Origin: DAOUMU01 sp034409055
Lineage (GTDB): Bacteria > Chloroflexota > Anaerolineae > 4572-78 > J111
Assembly (NCBI GenBank): GCA_034409055.1
Contig: DAOUMU010000312.1
Location: 1 to 15,466, forward strand
Length of the DNA: 15,466 bases
Reading direction: 5' to 3'
Part shown: positions 7,181 through 14,478 of the stretch, piece by piece
Layout of the letters: every line of letters starts with the position of its first letter
Position numbering within the stretch: the stretch's first letter is position 1
The notes under the pieces: generated by a model
Database searches by the model: none
Told to the model about the DNA's origin: nothing
The model's input: only the letters and a program-made list of their open reading frames with translations
Made by a program: the position numbers and the translations under genes

Positions 7181-7444
7181 TACCGATCCTGCCAAACGCT
7201 TTCTGTTGTAGCCAACGCTCCAGAGAGCGACCATCCCGGTTTGTTTTACCTGGGGCCACGCCCACCGGGGCGGTGGAGCCTGCCCAGAATTCTTGAGCCT
7301 TTACAGTCCCGGAGATAATTTTATTTTTTCATCCCCCCCTTATTCTGCCTCCTATATCTTTCAGATTATGCTTGTCAATCGAAGCATTAGGACATATTTG
7401 CCGGGAAATAAAGCGATTCCTTGTTTTGGAAAAAGGAGTACACT
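7125..7444. other. Non-coding gap between NusG-like gene and glycosyltransferase
   Basis: About 320 bases without a gene. The heptad hairpin comes first. A GC-rich stretch with imperfect inverted repeats follows (7250-7287, including CCACC/GGTGG and CTGGG/CCCAG arms), then an AT- and C-run-containing stretch. Possible promoter elements are GATAAT (7314-7319) with a short-spaced TTGAGC (7293-7298), and TTGTCA (7372-7377) followed by a weak -10 near 7393-7400. The gap ends in a strong RBS (AAAGGAG, 7432-7438). It could be an operon-internal leader. Confidence 0.5.
7293..7319 (+). promoter_or_regulatory. Weak candidate promoter ahead of the glycan operon
   Basis: TTGAGC (7293-7298) and GATAAT (7314-7319) match the -35 and -10 consensus at four and five positions, but the 15-bp spacer is short. 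An alternative is TTGTCA (7372-7377) with CATATT (7393-7398). Transcription may equally come from the promoter near 5955. Confidence 0.25.
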
Positions 7445-8764
7445 ATGACCGTACTTTCCGTTGTGATTCCAGCCTTAAATGAAGAAAGAAGTATCCAGGA
7501 CATTATGGGCCAGGTGTTATCAATTCGATCGAGACTGGAGGCGGTAGGTATCCTGGACATGGAATTAATCGTCGTGGATGATGGCTCCACCGACCGCACA
7601 CCGGAGTTGGTGACTGCCACAGCGGGCGTCCGGCTGGTCCGCCACGCAACCAACGGTGGCTATGGGGCGGCGTTGAAGACCGGCTTTGCTGCGGCGCGCG
7701 GTGAGTGGGTCGGTTTCCTGGATGCAGACGGTACCTATCCCCCTGAGTATTTCCCTGCCCTCTGCCAGGCCGCCCTGGAACAGGATGCCGATATTGTTGT
7801 CGGCTCACGTATGGCCGGTACGGAGAGCCAAATGCCCATGGTGCGCCGGCTGGGAAATTTGATCTTCGCCAAACTGGTCAGCCTGATCAGTGCCCAGTCC
7901 ATTACCGATTCCGCCAGTGGCATGCGGGTATTCAAGAAGTCTATCCTGGAGCATCTTTACCCCTTGCCCGACGGGCTAAACCTGACCCCGGTGATGAGCG
8001 TCCGGGCCCTGCACGAACAGTTGAAGATGATTGAGATACCCATCCCTTACAGTGAACGGGTCGGACGCTCCAAGCTCAACGCGGTACGGGATGGAATGAC
8101 CTTCGCCCAGTCTATTGTGTGGACCGCCCTGAATTACAACCCGGTGCGGCCGCTTGGACTGGTGGGTATTACGACGTTGAGCCTGGCCGCCCTGATTGGA
8201 TTGGGGCTGGTGGTGGCCCGGCTGCAAGGGATCACCTCGGTCAGTCCGTTGGGCGCCTTTACTCTCTTCGCCGCGCTGATATTGGCCGTGGCCGGGGTCA
8301 GTATTCTGGCCTTGGGGATCAGTTTCAACTACTTTGTGGCTCTGTTCCACAAGCAGCCGGTCCGGCAGGGCCTTTGGGGTCGTCCTATCTTTGATCAGAA
8401 AAGGTTGGACCAGAACTTTGGCTGGCTTGGACTGGGCGCGCTGGCGTTGGGCCTCGTCCTGGGGCTGGTCAGCTTGGCTCTTGGCCTGCAAGGCTGGCCG
8501 GTGTCCCGGCTGTGGCTTTACTACCTGGGTAGTGCTTCCCTGTCGCTGGTAGGCATTCAGTTGATGGTCGCCTGGGTACAGATGCAGGTACTGGACGCCC
8601 TAAAAGCCCGGGATAACTTGATCGCCAGCGACATGCAAGGGAATGGCCAGAGCGAGGAAAGGATGAAGGCTACAGTTGCGGGATACGGAAAAGGTAAGCG
8701 GTTATCAGTAGGCAGTTATCAGTTATCAGGAGGTAGTGGTCAGAATATTACTTCTTGGGAATAG
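7445..8764 (+). CDS. DPM1-like family 2 glycosyltransferase with C-terminal membrane domain
   Basis: A 439-residue GT2 (GT-A fold) enzyme. The catalytic domain (about 3-225) shows VVIPALNEE (6-14), VVDDGSTDRTP (43-53), a conserved NGGYGAALKTG (70-80) and the metal-binding Asp93/Asp95 in FLDADGTYPP. It resembles polyprenyl-phosphate sugar transferases (DPM1/DpgS type). Hydrophobic segments near 238-262, 266-300, 328-352 and 362-390 form a membrane part. It should transfer a sugar from a nucleotide donor to a lipid carrier at the cytoplasmic face, though donor and acceptor cannot be read from sequence. The ATG at 7445 has AAAGGAG 6 bases upstream, and an in-frame TTG at 7421 is unnecessary. Residues about 419-431 near the C-terminus are encoded by a heptad repeat element, so this tail is probably not conserved. 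The end overlaps the next gene by 29 bases. Confidence 0.93.
   Translation: MTVLSVVIPALNEERSIQDIMGQVLSIRSRLEAVGILDMELIVVDDGSTDRTPELVTATAGVRLVRHATNGGYGAALKTGFAAARGEWVGFLDADGTYPPEYFPALCQAALEQDADIVVGSRMAGTESQMPMVRRLGNLIFAKLVSLISAQSITDSASGMRVFKKSILEHLYPLPDGLNLTPVMSVRALHEQLKMIEIPIPYSERVGRSKLNAVRDGMTFAQSIVWTALNYNPVRPLGLVGITTLSLAALIGLGLVVARLQGITSVSPLGAFTLFAALILAVAGVSILALGISFNYFVALFHKQPVRQGLWGRPIFDQKRLDQNFGWLGLGALALGLVLGLVSLALGLQGWPVSRLWLYYLGSASLSLVGIQLMVAWVQMQVLDALKARDNLIASDMQGNGQSEERMKATVAGYGKGKRLSVGSYQLSGGSGQNITSWE
8700..8726. repeat. Second copy of the heptad repeat, inside the glycosyltransferase gene
   Basis: GGTTATCAGTA (8700-8710) is followed by CAGTTAT-CAGTTAT (8713-8726). This is the same heptad family as the right arm at 7153-7180 in reverse complement. 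It is translated as part of the glycosyltransferase tail and runs directly into the AGGAGG of the next gene. Confidence 0.8.
8728..8733 (+). promoter_or_regulatory. Ribosome binding site abutting a heptad repeat
   Basis: AGGAGG (8728-8733) is a full-strength Shine-Dalgarno sequence just 2 bases before the GTG at 8736, an unusually short spacing. It is attached directly to the last CAG of the heptad repeat. The next in-frame start, GTG 8841, lies inside the first membrane segment and has no RBS. Confidence 0.6.
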
Positions 8765-10499
8765 GGTTGAGAACAAGGTCCTGATCAGAAATTTACCTCT
8801 GGCTTCATCTTCAACTTTAATCTTAGCCTTAACTTTTTTCGTGCTTTTTCTCCTCACCGCCCTCGTCGGCGTGTGGGCCGCCTATGACCGGGAGATAGCT
8901 TGGGTCCGGTTCGGAATGATCACCGGGGGGCTGATGGTGGGCATAGGCGTTGCTTGGGCCGGGCAGCGCGGCGGCGAGCGAGCCCTGGGCGCAATTGGCC
9001 TGGCCTGCGCAGGGTTGGCGGCAGCCATCGGGCTCTATTTTCTGCTGACCTACGACTGGACGGCCACTAAACATGTAAAGTTCTCTGTGCTGCAGCAGAT
9101 TGGGTTCTGGCTGCAGGCTCACCGGCCGGGGATATACCTATCTAAAGAACTTAACCCCAATCTGATTGCCGGTGGGCTGGTGTTGGCCCTGCCGTTGGGG
9201 GTGGGGGGCGTAGCCTGGGCGTGGACGCATCGCTATCGCCGCGCCGCAGTCGTGGGGGCCTCGGCCCTCTGCCTGGGACTGGCAGCCCTGGTCTTGACCG
9301 TCTCCCGCGGGGCCTGGTTCGCGTTCAGTGCGGGCATGCTGACGGCAGGCTACCTGGAATGGCGAACGAATTTGGCTCGCTGGCCCTCACTCCGCCGGCT
9401 TGGAGATATTCTGCTTGTCGGTGCCTTGCTGGTCGTGTTGGTTGGCTTTGGCCTGGCCTTGACCTGGCCCGACCTGGAACCCTGGTTAGACACCCTGCCG
9501 AGAGGCAGGACCGCCATTGCCCGCATCAAATTCTGGCGGGACTCGCTGGCCTTGATCGGGGATTATCCTTTTACCGGCAGCGGATTGGGCAGTACGGAAA
9601 TGGTTTATTCCAGTTACGTGCGGTTGCTGCACGTCAGGTTCATTGAGCAGCACGTTCACAATCTGCTCCTGCAGATCGCGGTCGAACAGGGCCTGCCCGG
9701 CCTGGCGGCGTTTCTGGGCCTGCTGGGGCTGGTGATTTGGGTACTGGTGAGGTTGTATCAGCGGGGTGGCTGTGGAGACGCTTTGCGCCTGGCGGCGACC
9801 GCGACATTCATAGCCCTGCTCGTGCAAGGCATCGGGGAAGCCGGTAACTACAACGGCCCCATGGCCCTGATAGGGTTTTTGCCGCTCGGCTTCGCCCTGG
9901 GGTGCGTCCGGCGGCGAGAGACGAAAGAGCAGGAGATTGCCTCTCCGGCCTTTACGCGCCACACCCGGTGGATGCCCATAATCGGGGGACTGGTCATGAT
10001 TTTGACCCTGGCTGCGCTATTCCTGCCCGGCCCACGCGCGGCCTTCCGGGCGAACCTGGGCGCAGTGGCCCAGACCCGGGCCGAACTTTCGGTCTACCGC
10101 TGGCCGGAGTGGCCGGTCCAGGACGCCGTGCGGCGCTCCCCGGACGTGAACCTGGCCCCGGCCATTGCTCATTACCGGGCGGCGCTGGCCCTCGCCCCGA
10201 CTAACGTCACCGCCAACCGGCGCCTGGGGCAAATCGAACTGTCGTTGGGTCAGTATCAGGCGGCCCGGCGTCACCTGGAAGCAGCCTACGCCGCCGCCCC
10301 GAACCAACGAGCGACGCGCCAACTCCTGGGCGAGAGTTACGCCCTTGCGGGCGAGATCGAACGAGCCGCAGCCTTGTGGCGGACCGTGGACGTGAGCCAG
10401 GGACAACTGAAGTTGCGGCAGCGATGGTACGAGCAGATGGGAGGGTTGCAGCAGGGGGTTTGGGTGGCGGAGGCTGTGGCCCGCGCTGCCGAGGAATAA
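8736..10499 (+). CDS. Wzy/O-antigen-ligase-like polymerase with C-terminal TPRs
   Basis: A 587-residue polytopic membrane protein with about ten hydrophobic segments between residues 27 and 430. The Wzy_C/O-antigen ligase signature region is visible: VSRGAWFAFSAG (189-200), a large extracytoplasmic loop with PRGRTAIARIKFWRDSL (255-271), GSGLGST (281-287) and HVHNLLLQIAVEQGLPGLAAF (306-326). The His-rich and Arg residues there fit ligase/polymerase chemistry. A soluble tail (about 472-555) holds two or three TPR-like repeats: APAIAHYRAALALAPTN, LGQIELSLGQYQAARRHLEAA and LGESYALAGEIERAAALW. The likely role is polymerisation of lipid-linked repeat units or ligation of glycan to an acceptor at the outer face. 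Start codon GTG 8736 is tentative because the RBS spacing is only 2 bases. The gene overlaps the GT2 gene and is followed by a 203-bp gap. Confidence 0.9.
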   Translation: MVRILLLGNRVENKVLIRNLPLASSSTLILALTFFVLFLLTALVGVWAAYDREIAWVRFGMITGGLMVGIGVAWAGQRGGERALGAIGLACAGLAAAIGLYFLLTYDWTATKHVKFSVLQQIGFWLQAHRPGIYLSKELNPNLIAGGLVLALPLGVGGVAWAWTHRYRRAAVVGASALCLGLAALVLTVSRGAWFAFSAGMLTAGYLEWRTNLARWPSLRRLGDILLVGALLVVLVGFGLALTWPDLEPWLDTLPRGRTAIARIKFWRDSLALIGDYPFTGSGLGSTEMVYSSYVRLLHVRFIEQHVHNLLLQIAVEQGLPGLAAFLGLLGLVIWVLVRLYQRGGCGDALRLAATATFIALLVQGIGEAGNYNGPMALIGFLPLGFALGCVRRRETKEQEIASPAFTRHTRWMPIIGGLVMILTLAALFLPGPRAAFRANLGAVAQTRAELSVYRWPEWPVQDAVRRSPDVNLAPAIAHYRAALALAPTNVTANRRLGQIELSLGQYQAARRHLEAAYAAAPNQRATRQLLGESYALAGEIERAAALWRTVDVSQGQLKLRQRWYEQMGGLQQGVWVAEAVARAAEE

Positions 10500-10703
10500 A
10501 AGTTGCGGGCCTCAATGGCGATATACCGCATTATGCAAATCAAGTTGCCGGCGATGGAACGGGAGGAGATGAGCCACGGCGAGAGCGCTGTCAGCGTGGG
10601 CTGGCAAACGCTGTAGTTTGTGATAGGGCGAAGATGGGGTTATGGTCAGGGACAAGACCAAGACCTATGGATGGATTCGTGATCAGAAAGTGACGGTGAA
10701 TGT
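10500..10703. other. Gap with two micro-ORFs before the DUF5989 gene
   Basis: This is the longest gap inside the glycan operon. Two unrecognised + strand micro-ORFs can be read: ATG 10515 to TAG 10616 (33 residues, starting MAIYRIMQIK) and ATG 10642 to TGA 10707 (21 residues, starting MVRDKTKTYG). The second stop overlaps the DUF5989 start as ATGA, as coupled genes do. Neither has a strong RBS. They could be remnants of a deleted gene, a leader peptide, or chance. Confidence 0.3.
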
Positions 10704-10886
10704 ATGAAAACCTTTATCCGTAGTATGGGCAGCAATCTAGGTGTGGCCGGCGAATTGATGGCCTTTCTCTGGGAGCGTAAGCTGTGGTGGTTGATCCCGA
10801 TGGTCGCTGTGTTACTGTTCTTTGGCTTATTACTGGTCTTTGCTTCGGCATCGGGGGTTGCTCCGTTTATCTACACCCTATTCTGA
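10704..10886 (+). CDS. DUF5989 family single-span membrane miniprotein
   Basis: A 60-residue protein recognisable as DUF5989. It has an N-terminal amphipathic stretch (GELMAFLWERKLWWLIP, 16-32), one membrane segment (about 29-50) and the characteristic end APFIYTLF. Its length matches the family. The function is unknown. Family members commonly lie beside SGNH hydrolases and carbamoyltransferases in surface-glycan loci, so a scaffold or accessory role in glycan modification at the membrane is a reasonable inference. The ATG at 10704 has a modest GGTGA (10695-10699) upstream. The SGNH gene starts 44 bp after its stop, which fits the usual pairing. No carbamoyltransferase gene is present in the window. 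Confidence 0.88.
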   Translation: MKTFIRSMGSNLGVAGELMAFLWERKLWWLIPMVAVLLFFGLLLVFASASGVAPFIYTLF

Positions 10887-10930
10887 AAGTTGAGCACCAG
10901 GGCTGTTTTGATGAGTGGAGGTCAGTCGCT

Positions 10931-12028
10931 GTGAAGTTAACCCGCAGAAAGTCGCTCCTCATCAACCTGGCATTAATGGCCTCCAGTCTCCTGGTCTGCC
11001 TGGGGGGGCTGGAAGTAGCCGCGTGGGCCTGGGAGCGGGGACAGGCCCAGGGTCCTTATGCCTGGGAACTGGTGGCCTCGCGGCGTATCCAGTTAGACCG
11101 CTTCGAGACACCGGGCGCGGGCTACACCTTGATGCAGCCGGGAGAGACGTACACCTGGCAGGGCATCCCGGTGCAGATCAACGCGCAGGGGCTGCGAGGC
11201 CCCGCAGTGGATCTGGAGAAACCACCTGGCACATACAGGATTCTGAACCTGGGGGACTCGGTCGTCTTTGGCTGGGGAGTCAGATATGAGGATACTTACG
11301 GCTACCGGCTGCAAGAATTGCTGAAGCAACGTTACGACAGCGAGCAAGCGACGTACCAGGTCATCAACGCCGGGGCGCCGGGCTGGAATATGGAAAACAT
11401 TCTGGCCTACCTGCAGGCCGAGGGCCTGGCCTACCAACCGGACCTGATCCTGCTGAATGTCACACTGGTCAATGACGTGTATGGTGGGAGCGCTCTGAAA
11501 ACCTCCGGCGAGCCCCTCCTTGACCGGCTGCGAGACCACACCTATTTCTGGCCCTTTTTGAGCGTTCAGTACCGCCTGCTGGAGGTGTGCCTGGGGCAAA
11601 GGGGGGCCATGCCGGTGTTGAATCCGCCCCCCGAAGCGACAGCTTACTTTCCTCTGCAAGAAGACGATCCGCAGTGGGACGTGATCTGGGGACCTATTCG
11701 GGATATGGCCTTACTGGCGGATGAGCACGAGAGCGAGTTTCTCCTGATCGTGCTGCCCACAGCATTCCAGGTGGAAGATACGGACTATTCTGAAGTGCCC
11801 CAGCAAGTGCTGAGAAGACGGGCTGGCGAAGCAGGGATTGAACTATTGGACCTGCTCCCCGTTTTTCGGGAAGCCTGCCGGCAAGCGCCTCCGGCAGAAA
11901 GTTGTGGACCTGGGGGACGCTATCTTTGGGCGGATATGTGGATGCATCCCAGTGCCCTGGGGCATCGGCTGATGGCCGAATATATTTTGAATGTGCTGGA
12001 GGAAGAAAAGGGGGAAAAAAGTCAATGA
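10931..12028 (+). CDS. Membrane-anchored SGNH/GDSL-family hydrolase or O-acyltransferase
   Basis: A 365-residue protein with an N-terminal signal anchor (basic KLTRRK then hydrophobic 9-33). Its SGNH-type domain shows LNLGDSVVFGWG (106-116, nucleophile Ser110), NAGAPGWNMENI (147-158, oxyanion Gly/Asn block), TLVNDV (178-183) and ADMWMHPSALGH (334-345) supplying the Asp335/His339 pair. It should act outside the cytoplasmic membrane, either removing or transferring acyl groups on glycan. GTG 10931 is chosen because GGAGG (10917-10921) lies 9 bases upstream and the signal anchor follows at once. The in-frame GTG at 10784 would overlap the DUF5989 gene and add residues without RBS support. It ends in an ATGA overlap with the DUF362 gene, so the two are probably translationally coupled. 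Confidence 0.88.
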   Translation: MKLTRRKSLLINLALMASSLLVCLGGLEVAAWAWERGQAQGPYAWELVASRRIQLDRFETPGAGYTLMQPGETYTWQGIPVQINAQGLRGPAVDLEKPPGTYRILNLGDSVVFGWGVRYEDTYGYRLQELLKQRYDSEQATYQVINAGAPGWNMENILAYLQAEGLAYQPDLILLNVTLVNDVYGGSALKTSGEPLLDRLRDHTYFWPFLSVQYRLLEVCLGQRGAMPVLNPPPEATAYFPLQEDDPQWDVIWGPIRDMALLADEHESEFLLIVLPTAFQVEDTDYSEVPQQVLRRRAGEAGIELLDLLPVFREACRQAPPAESCGPGGRYLWADMWMHPSALGHRLMAEYILNVLEEEKGEKSQ

Positions 12029-13284
12029 ATAAAAAATTCTCAAGACGAGGCCTGTTGAAAGCGCTGGCGGCAGTGGTCGGGGGCGTTGGTCTGGGCAAGG
12101 TGTCGGGCCTATCGTCCCTGCGAGGGATAGCCCAGGAACTGGATAAATATGTTTATTTACCCATCATCTGCAAAAAGAGCACGCCCACTGCCACCTCGAC
12201 CCCGACAGACACACCCACGGCGACACCCACGGCAACGGCCACCAACACGCCGACAGCTACGCTAATCCCTCCGCCTACTGCCTCCAGAGTGGTTCACGTT
12301 CACAGTAATGGTGCCACATTTTGGAACGGCGAAACTGACTACTGGAACTATGTCAATCAGAACGTAGTGAACAATATGGTAGATCAGGGTATGATGGCCC
12401 TGATCGGTGCTTCTACTGTGGCTGACGCCTGGCGAGCGCTGCTGCCCAATTACCAAAATGGACAGGGGATCGCTATCAAGGTCAACTTTAACAACTCATC
12501 TGCTTGCGATGATATTGATGGTCAAATCGACGCCCTAATCCAGCCGGTCAATGCCGTTGTGCGCAGCTTAAAGCAGGTTGGTGTGGCTGAAACGGATATC
12601 TGGATTTACGATGCCATTCGAGGAATACCAGACCGTTTCGTAAATGGGTGCCAGTACAGCGATGTGCGATTCTTTGATTCAGGTTGCTGTAGCTCGGCGG
12701 GGTTTGAAAGCAACGCCCCTGATAGCTACGTCACCTTCTCCTCTCCTCCTAACATCCCAGTACCGCCTGCCACAAAGATTACGGATGTGTTGATCAACGC
12801 TGTATATCTGATCAATATGCCTATTATGAAGATACACAGCTACAACTATGGCGCGAGTTTGAGCTTCAAAAACCATTTTGGGACCATTAACAACCCAAGC
12901 GGATTGCACAACTATGTCGGCTTTAGCAAGCCCTACTATAGAAATGACTATAGTCCATATGTAGACATCTATCGGAATCCCCATATTGCAAACAAGACAG
13001 TCTTGATCATCGGTGACGGGCTGTTTGCTGCCCAAGGGTACAGCGTCGCTCCATCGCCTTGGATGAAGTTTGACAACCAGGTACCCAACAGCCTGTTCTT
13101 CACGACCGATCCGGTGGCTGTTGACTGCATTATGTGCGACTTTCTGGCGGCGGAGTTTGGTGTTCCTGGGCATGTCGATAATCATCTTTGGCTGGCTAGC
13201 GATGCTGGACTGGGAGTCTTTGAACGGGGTGATCCTTGGGGTAATGGATACAGTCAGATAGATTATCTAAAGGTTGAACTGTAA
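12025..13284 (+). CDS. Tat-exported DUF362 domain protein with Thr/Pro linker
   Basis: A 419-residue protein. Residues 6-12 (SRRGLLK) followed by a hydrophobic stretch (13-30) form a twin-arginine signal peptide, so the protein is exported folded, perhaps with a cofactor. Next come YVYLPIICKK (42-51) and a Thr/Pro-rich linker (52-86). The main domain (about 88-415) resembles DUF362: IAIKVNFNN (149-157), VVRSLKQVGV (178-187), DIWIYDA (191-197), NMPIMKIHS (264-272), SLSFKNHFGTINNPSGLHNY (278-297) and TTDPVAVDCIMCDFL (360-374). Seven cysteines are present, but no ferredoxin-type cluster motif is visible. The start ATG 12025 overlaps the SGNH stop codon (ATGA), with AAGGGGG (12007-12013) as RBS. 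The biochemical role of DUF362 proteins is not settled. Its place in a glycan operon suggests a secreted factor linked to the glycan. Confidence 0.85.
   Translation: MNKKFSRRGLLKALAAVVGGVGLGKVSGLSSLRGIAQELDKYVYLPIICKKSTPTATSTPTDTPTATPTATATNTPTATLIPPPTASRVVHVHSNGATFWNGETDYWNYVNQNVVNNMVDQGMMALIGASTVADAWRALLPNYQNGQGIAIKVNFNNSSACDDIDGQIDALIQPVNAVVRSLKQVGVAETDIWIYDAIRGIPDRFVNGCQYSDVRFFDSGCCSSAGFESNAPDSYVTFSSPPNIPVPPATKITDVLINAVYLINMPIMKIHSYNYGASLSFKNHFGTINNPSGLHNYVGFSKPYYRNDYSPYVDIYRNPHIANKTVLIIGDGLFAAQGYSVAPSPWMKFDNQVPNSLFFTTDPVAVDCIMCDFLAAEFGVPGHVDNHLWLASDAGLGVFERGDPWGNGYSQIDYLKVEL
12178..12279 (+). repeat. Thr/Pro-rich low-complexity coding repeat
   Basis: Imperfect ACACCCACGGC-type units encode TPTAT/TDTPTATPT residues 52-85 of the DUF362 protein. 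Such linkers separate a membrane- or wall-proximal segment from an extracellular domain and are candidate O-glycosylation sites. The low complexity makes copy number variable between strains and prone to assembly error. Confidence 0.8.
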
Positions 13285-13300
13285 AGCAAGGAACGTCCTA

Positions 13301-14416
13301 ATGACAAGACGGGTATTTCTTCTCATGGGTTTAGCTATCCTGGCCGTGGTCTGCAGCCATGCTGCCGGCTGGGGGCAAATCGCTATGTTTTTGTGGACCG
13401 ATCGTTATCGTCCTGTGACTGTGCCCAACTTCGATCAACTCGGCAGTTTGTCTTACTATGTTCTATTGATCATCAGGCAACTGACTGTCTGGAGTGTTCC
13501 GGCCTTCTTATTCGGTTCAGGGTTTTTCGTTGCTTATGCGGCTCGAGGTAGCCAGGCCGCTCTGAGTTGGAAGATGGTCAAAGTGAGGATTGTGAATCTT
13601 TTGGTACCTTACGTCATTTGGTCTATCGTGTGCTTCATTGGCGATGCGCTGCAAGGTATCACCTACGTTCCGGTCGAATATTTGGAGCGACTCGCCTTCG
13701 GGAGAGCGGACGGAGGAGGGTATTTCTACATACCTCTTCTCTGCCAATTCTACCTGCTTTCACCTCTGATAGTCCCTATTGCCAGAACCAGAGGGCGGCG
13801 GCTGCTCTTCATCTCGGCACTTCTCCAATTAGGCGCGCTTAGCTTGAGATACCTGGATCTTTTTGAAGCGGGAATAGCTGGTTTGCATCTAATAACAATT
13901 ATAACAGCATCTTGGTTGTTCATCAGATGGTCCTTCTTCTTTGCACTTGGCATTGTTTGTGGTTTTCAAGTCGGGCAACTTAAGGGTTGGCTCGCCCGGC
14001 ACAAGCAAGGTATCCTCGTGGCCATGATTGTCCTGGGATTGCTGGCTGTAGTTGAACCGGAGGTAATCTACCGCACAACAGGGAAAGAGTGGCGATTCGT
14101 CCCCTTTACCATCGCAACCAGCCTCTACTCTGTAGCCTTTGTCCTTTGCTTTCTGGCGTCCGGCGAGGTCTCTATCCCATATCCAAGAATCGTTCACCAG
14201 ATAGGTAGAAGATCGTATGCCATCTATCTGCTTCATATAAAAGTGATGGAGTTTGTCGCTCGAATCATACGTCAGATTTTGCCCTGGATGCTGGCCCACC
14301 AAGTATTGTTGTTCCAATCGGTGATATTTGTGTTTGGATTGGGCGTGCCATTGTTATTTATGGCGTTCGTGGCCAGGTCCCCGATGCGCAGGTCTTACCA
14401 CTACCTGTTTGGCTGA
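13301..14416 (+). CDS. Acyltransferase family 3 (membrane O-acyltransferase)
   Basis: A 371-residue polytopic membrane protein with about ten hydrophobic segments, the size and layout of the acyltransferase-3 (OafA/NodX/WecH) family. The conserved His of the first membrane segment is His20 in VVCSHAAGWG. A typical Arg-xxx-LLVPY-xx-W motif occurs at Arg96-Trp107 (RIVNLLVPYVIW). A C-terminal RRSYAIYLLHI segment matches the late family motif. It should pass an acyl group, commonly acetyl, from a cytoplasmic donor across the membrane to a glycan. ATG 13301 with AAGGAA (13287-13292) is preferred over the in-frame TTG 13274, which overlaps the previous gene. It has no fused SGNH domain, unlike many OafA proteins, but an SGNH-like protein is encoded 62 bp downstream. 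Confidence 0.9.
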   Translation: MTRRVFLLMGLAILAVVCSHAAGWGQIAMFLWTDRYRPVTVPNFDQLGSLSYYVLLIIRQLTVWSVPAFLFGSGFFVAYAARGSQAALSWKMVKVRIVNLLVPYVIWSIVCFIGDALQGITYVPVEYLERLAFGRADGGGYFYIPLLCQFYLLSPLIVPIARTRGRRLLFISALLQLGALSLRYLDLFEAGIAGLHLITIITASWLFIRWSFFFALGIVCGFQVGQLKGWLARHKQGILVAMIVLGLLAVVEPEVIYRTTGKEWRFVPFTIATSLYSVAFVLCFLASGEVSIPYPRIVHQIGRRSYAIYLLHIKVMEFVARIIRQILPWMLAHQVLLFQSVIFVFGLGVPLLFMAFVARSPMRRSYHYLFG

Positions 14417-14478
14417 ACATTAGTACAATAGTCGGTTACAGTAATGGCTCTACCCAAAATGGTGGAGGGAAACAATCC

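Noticed and set aside
7976..8491. Minus-strand open frame of 171 residues inside the GT2 gene
   Set aside because: Its translation is rich in Gln, Arg, Pro and His, typical of antisense reading of a GC-rich gene. The + strand has full GT2 motifs.
10376..10693. Plus-strand 105-residue open frame across the end of the Wzy-like gene
   Set aside because: Mostly an out-of-frame reading of the TPR region with a Gly/Arg-rich composition and no RBS. Only the smaller micro-ORFs in the gap were kept, as tentative.
10784..10930. GTG 10784 as the start of the first SGNH gene
   Set aside because: It would overlap most of the DUF5989 membrane segment in another frame. GTG 10931 has GGAGG and begins a proper signal anchor.
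11093..11659. Minus-strand open frame of 188 residues inside the SGNH gene
   Set aside because: It lies wholly opposite a gene with clear SGNH motifs, has no recognisable domain, and reflects GC-rich third-position bias.
12679..13185. Minus-strand open frame of 168 residues inside the DUF362 gene
   Set aside because: No domain and no RBS. The + strand frame continues the DUF362 domain across it.
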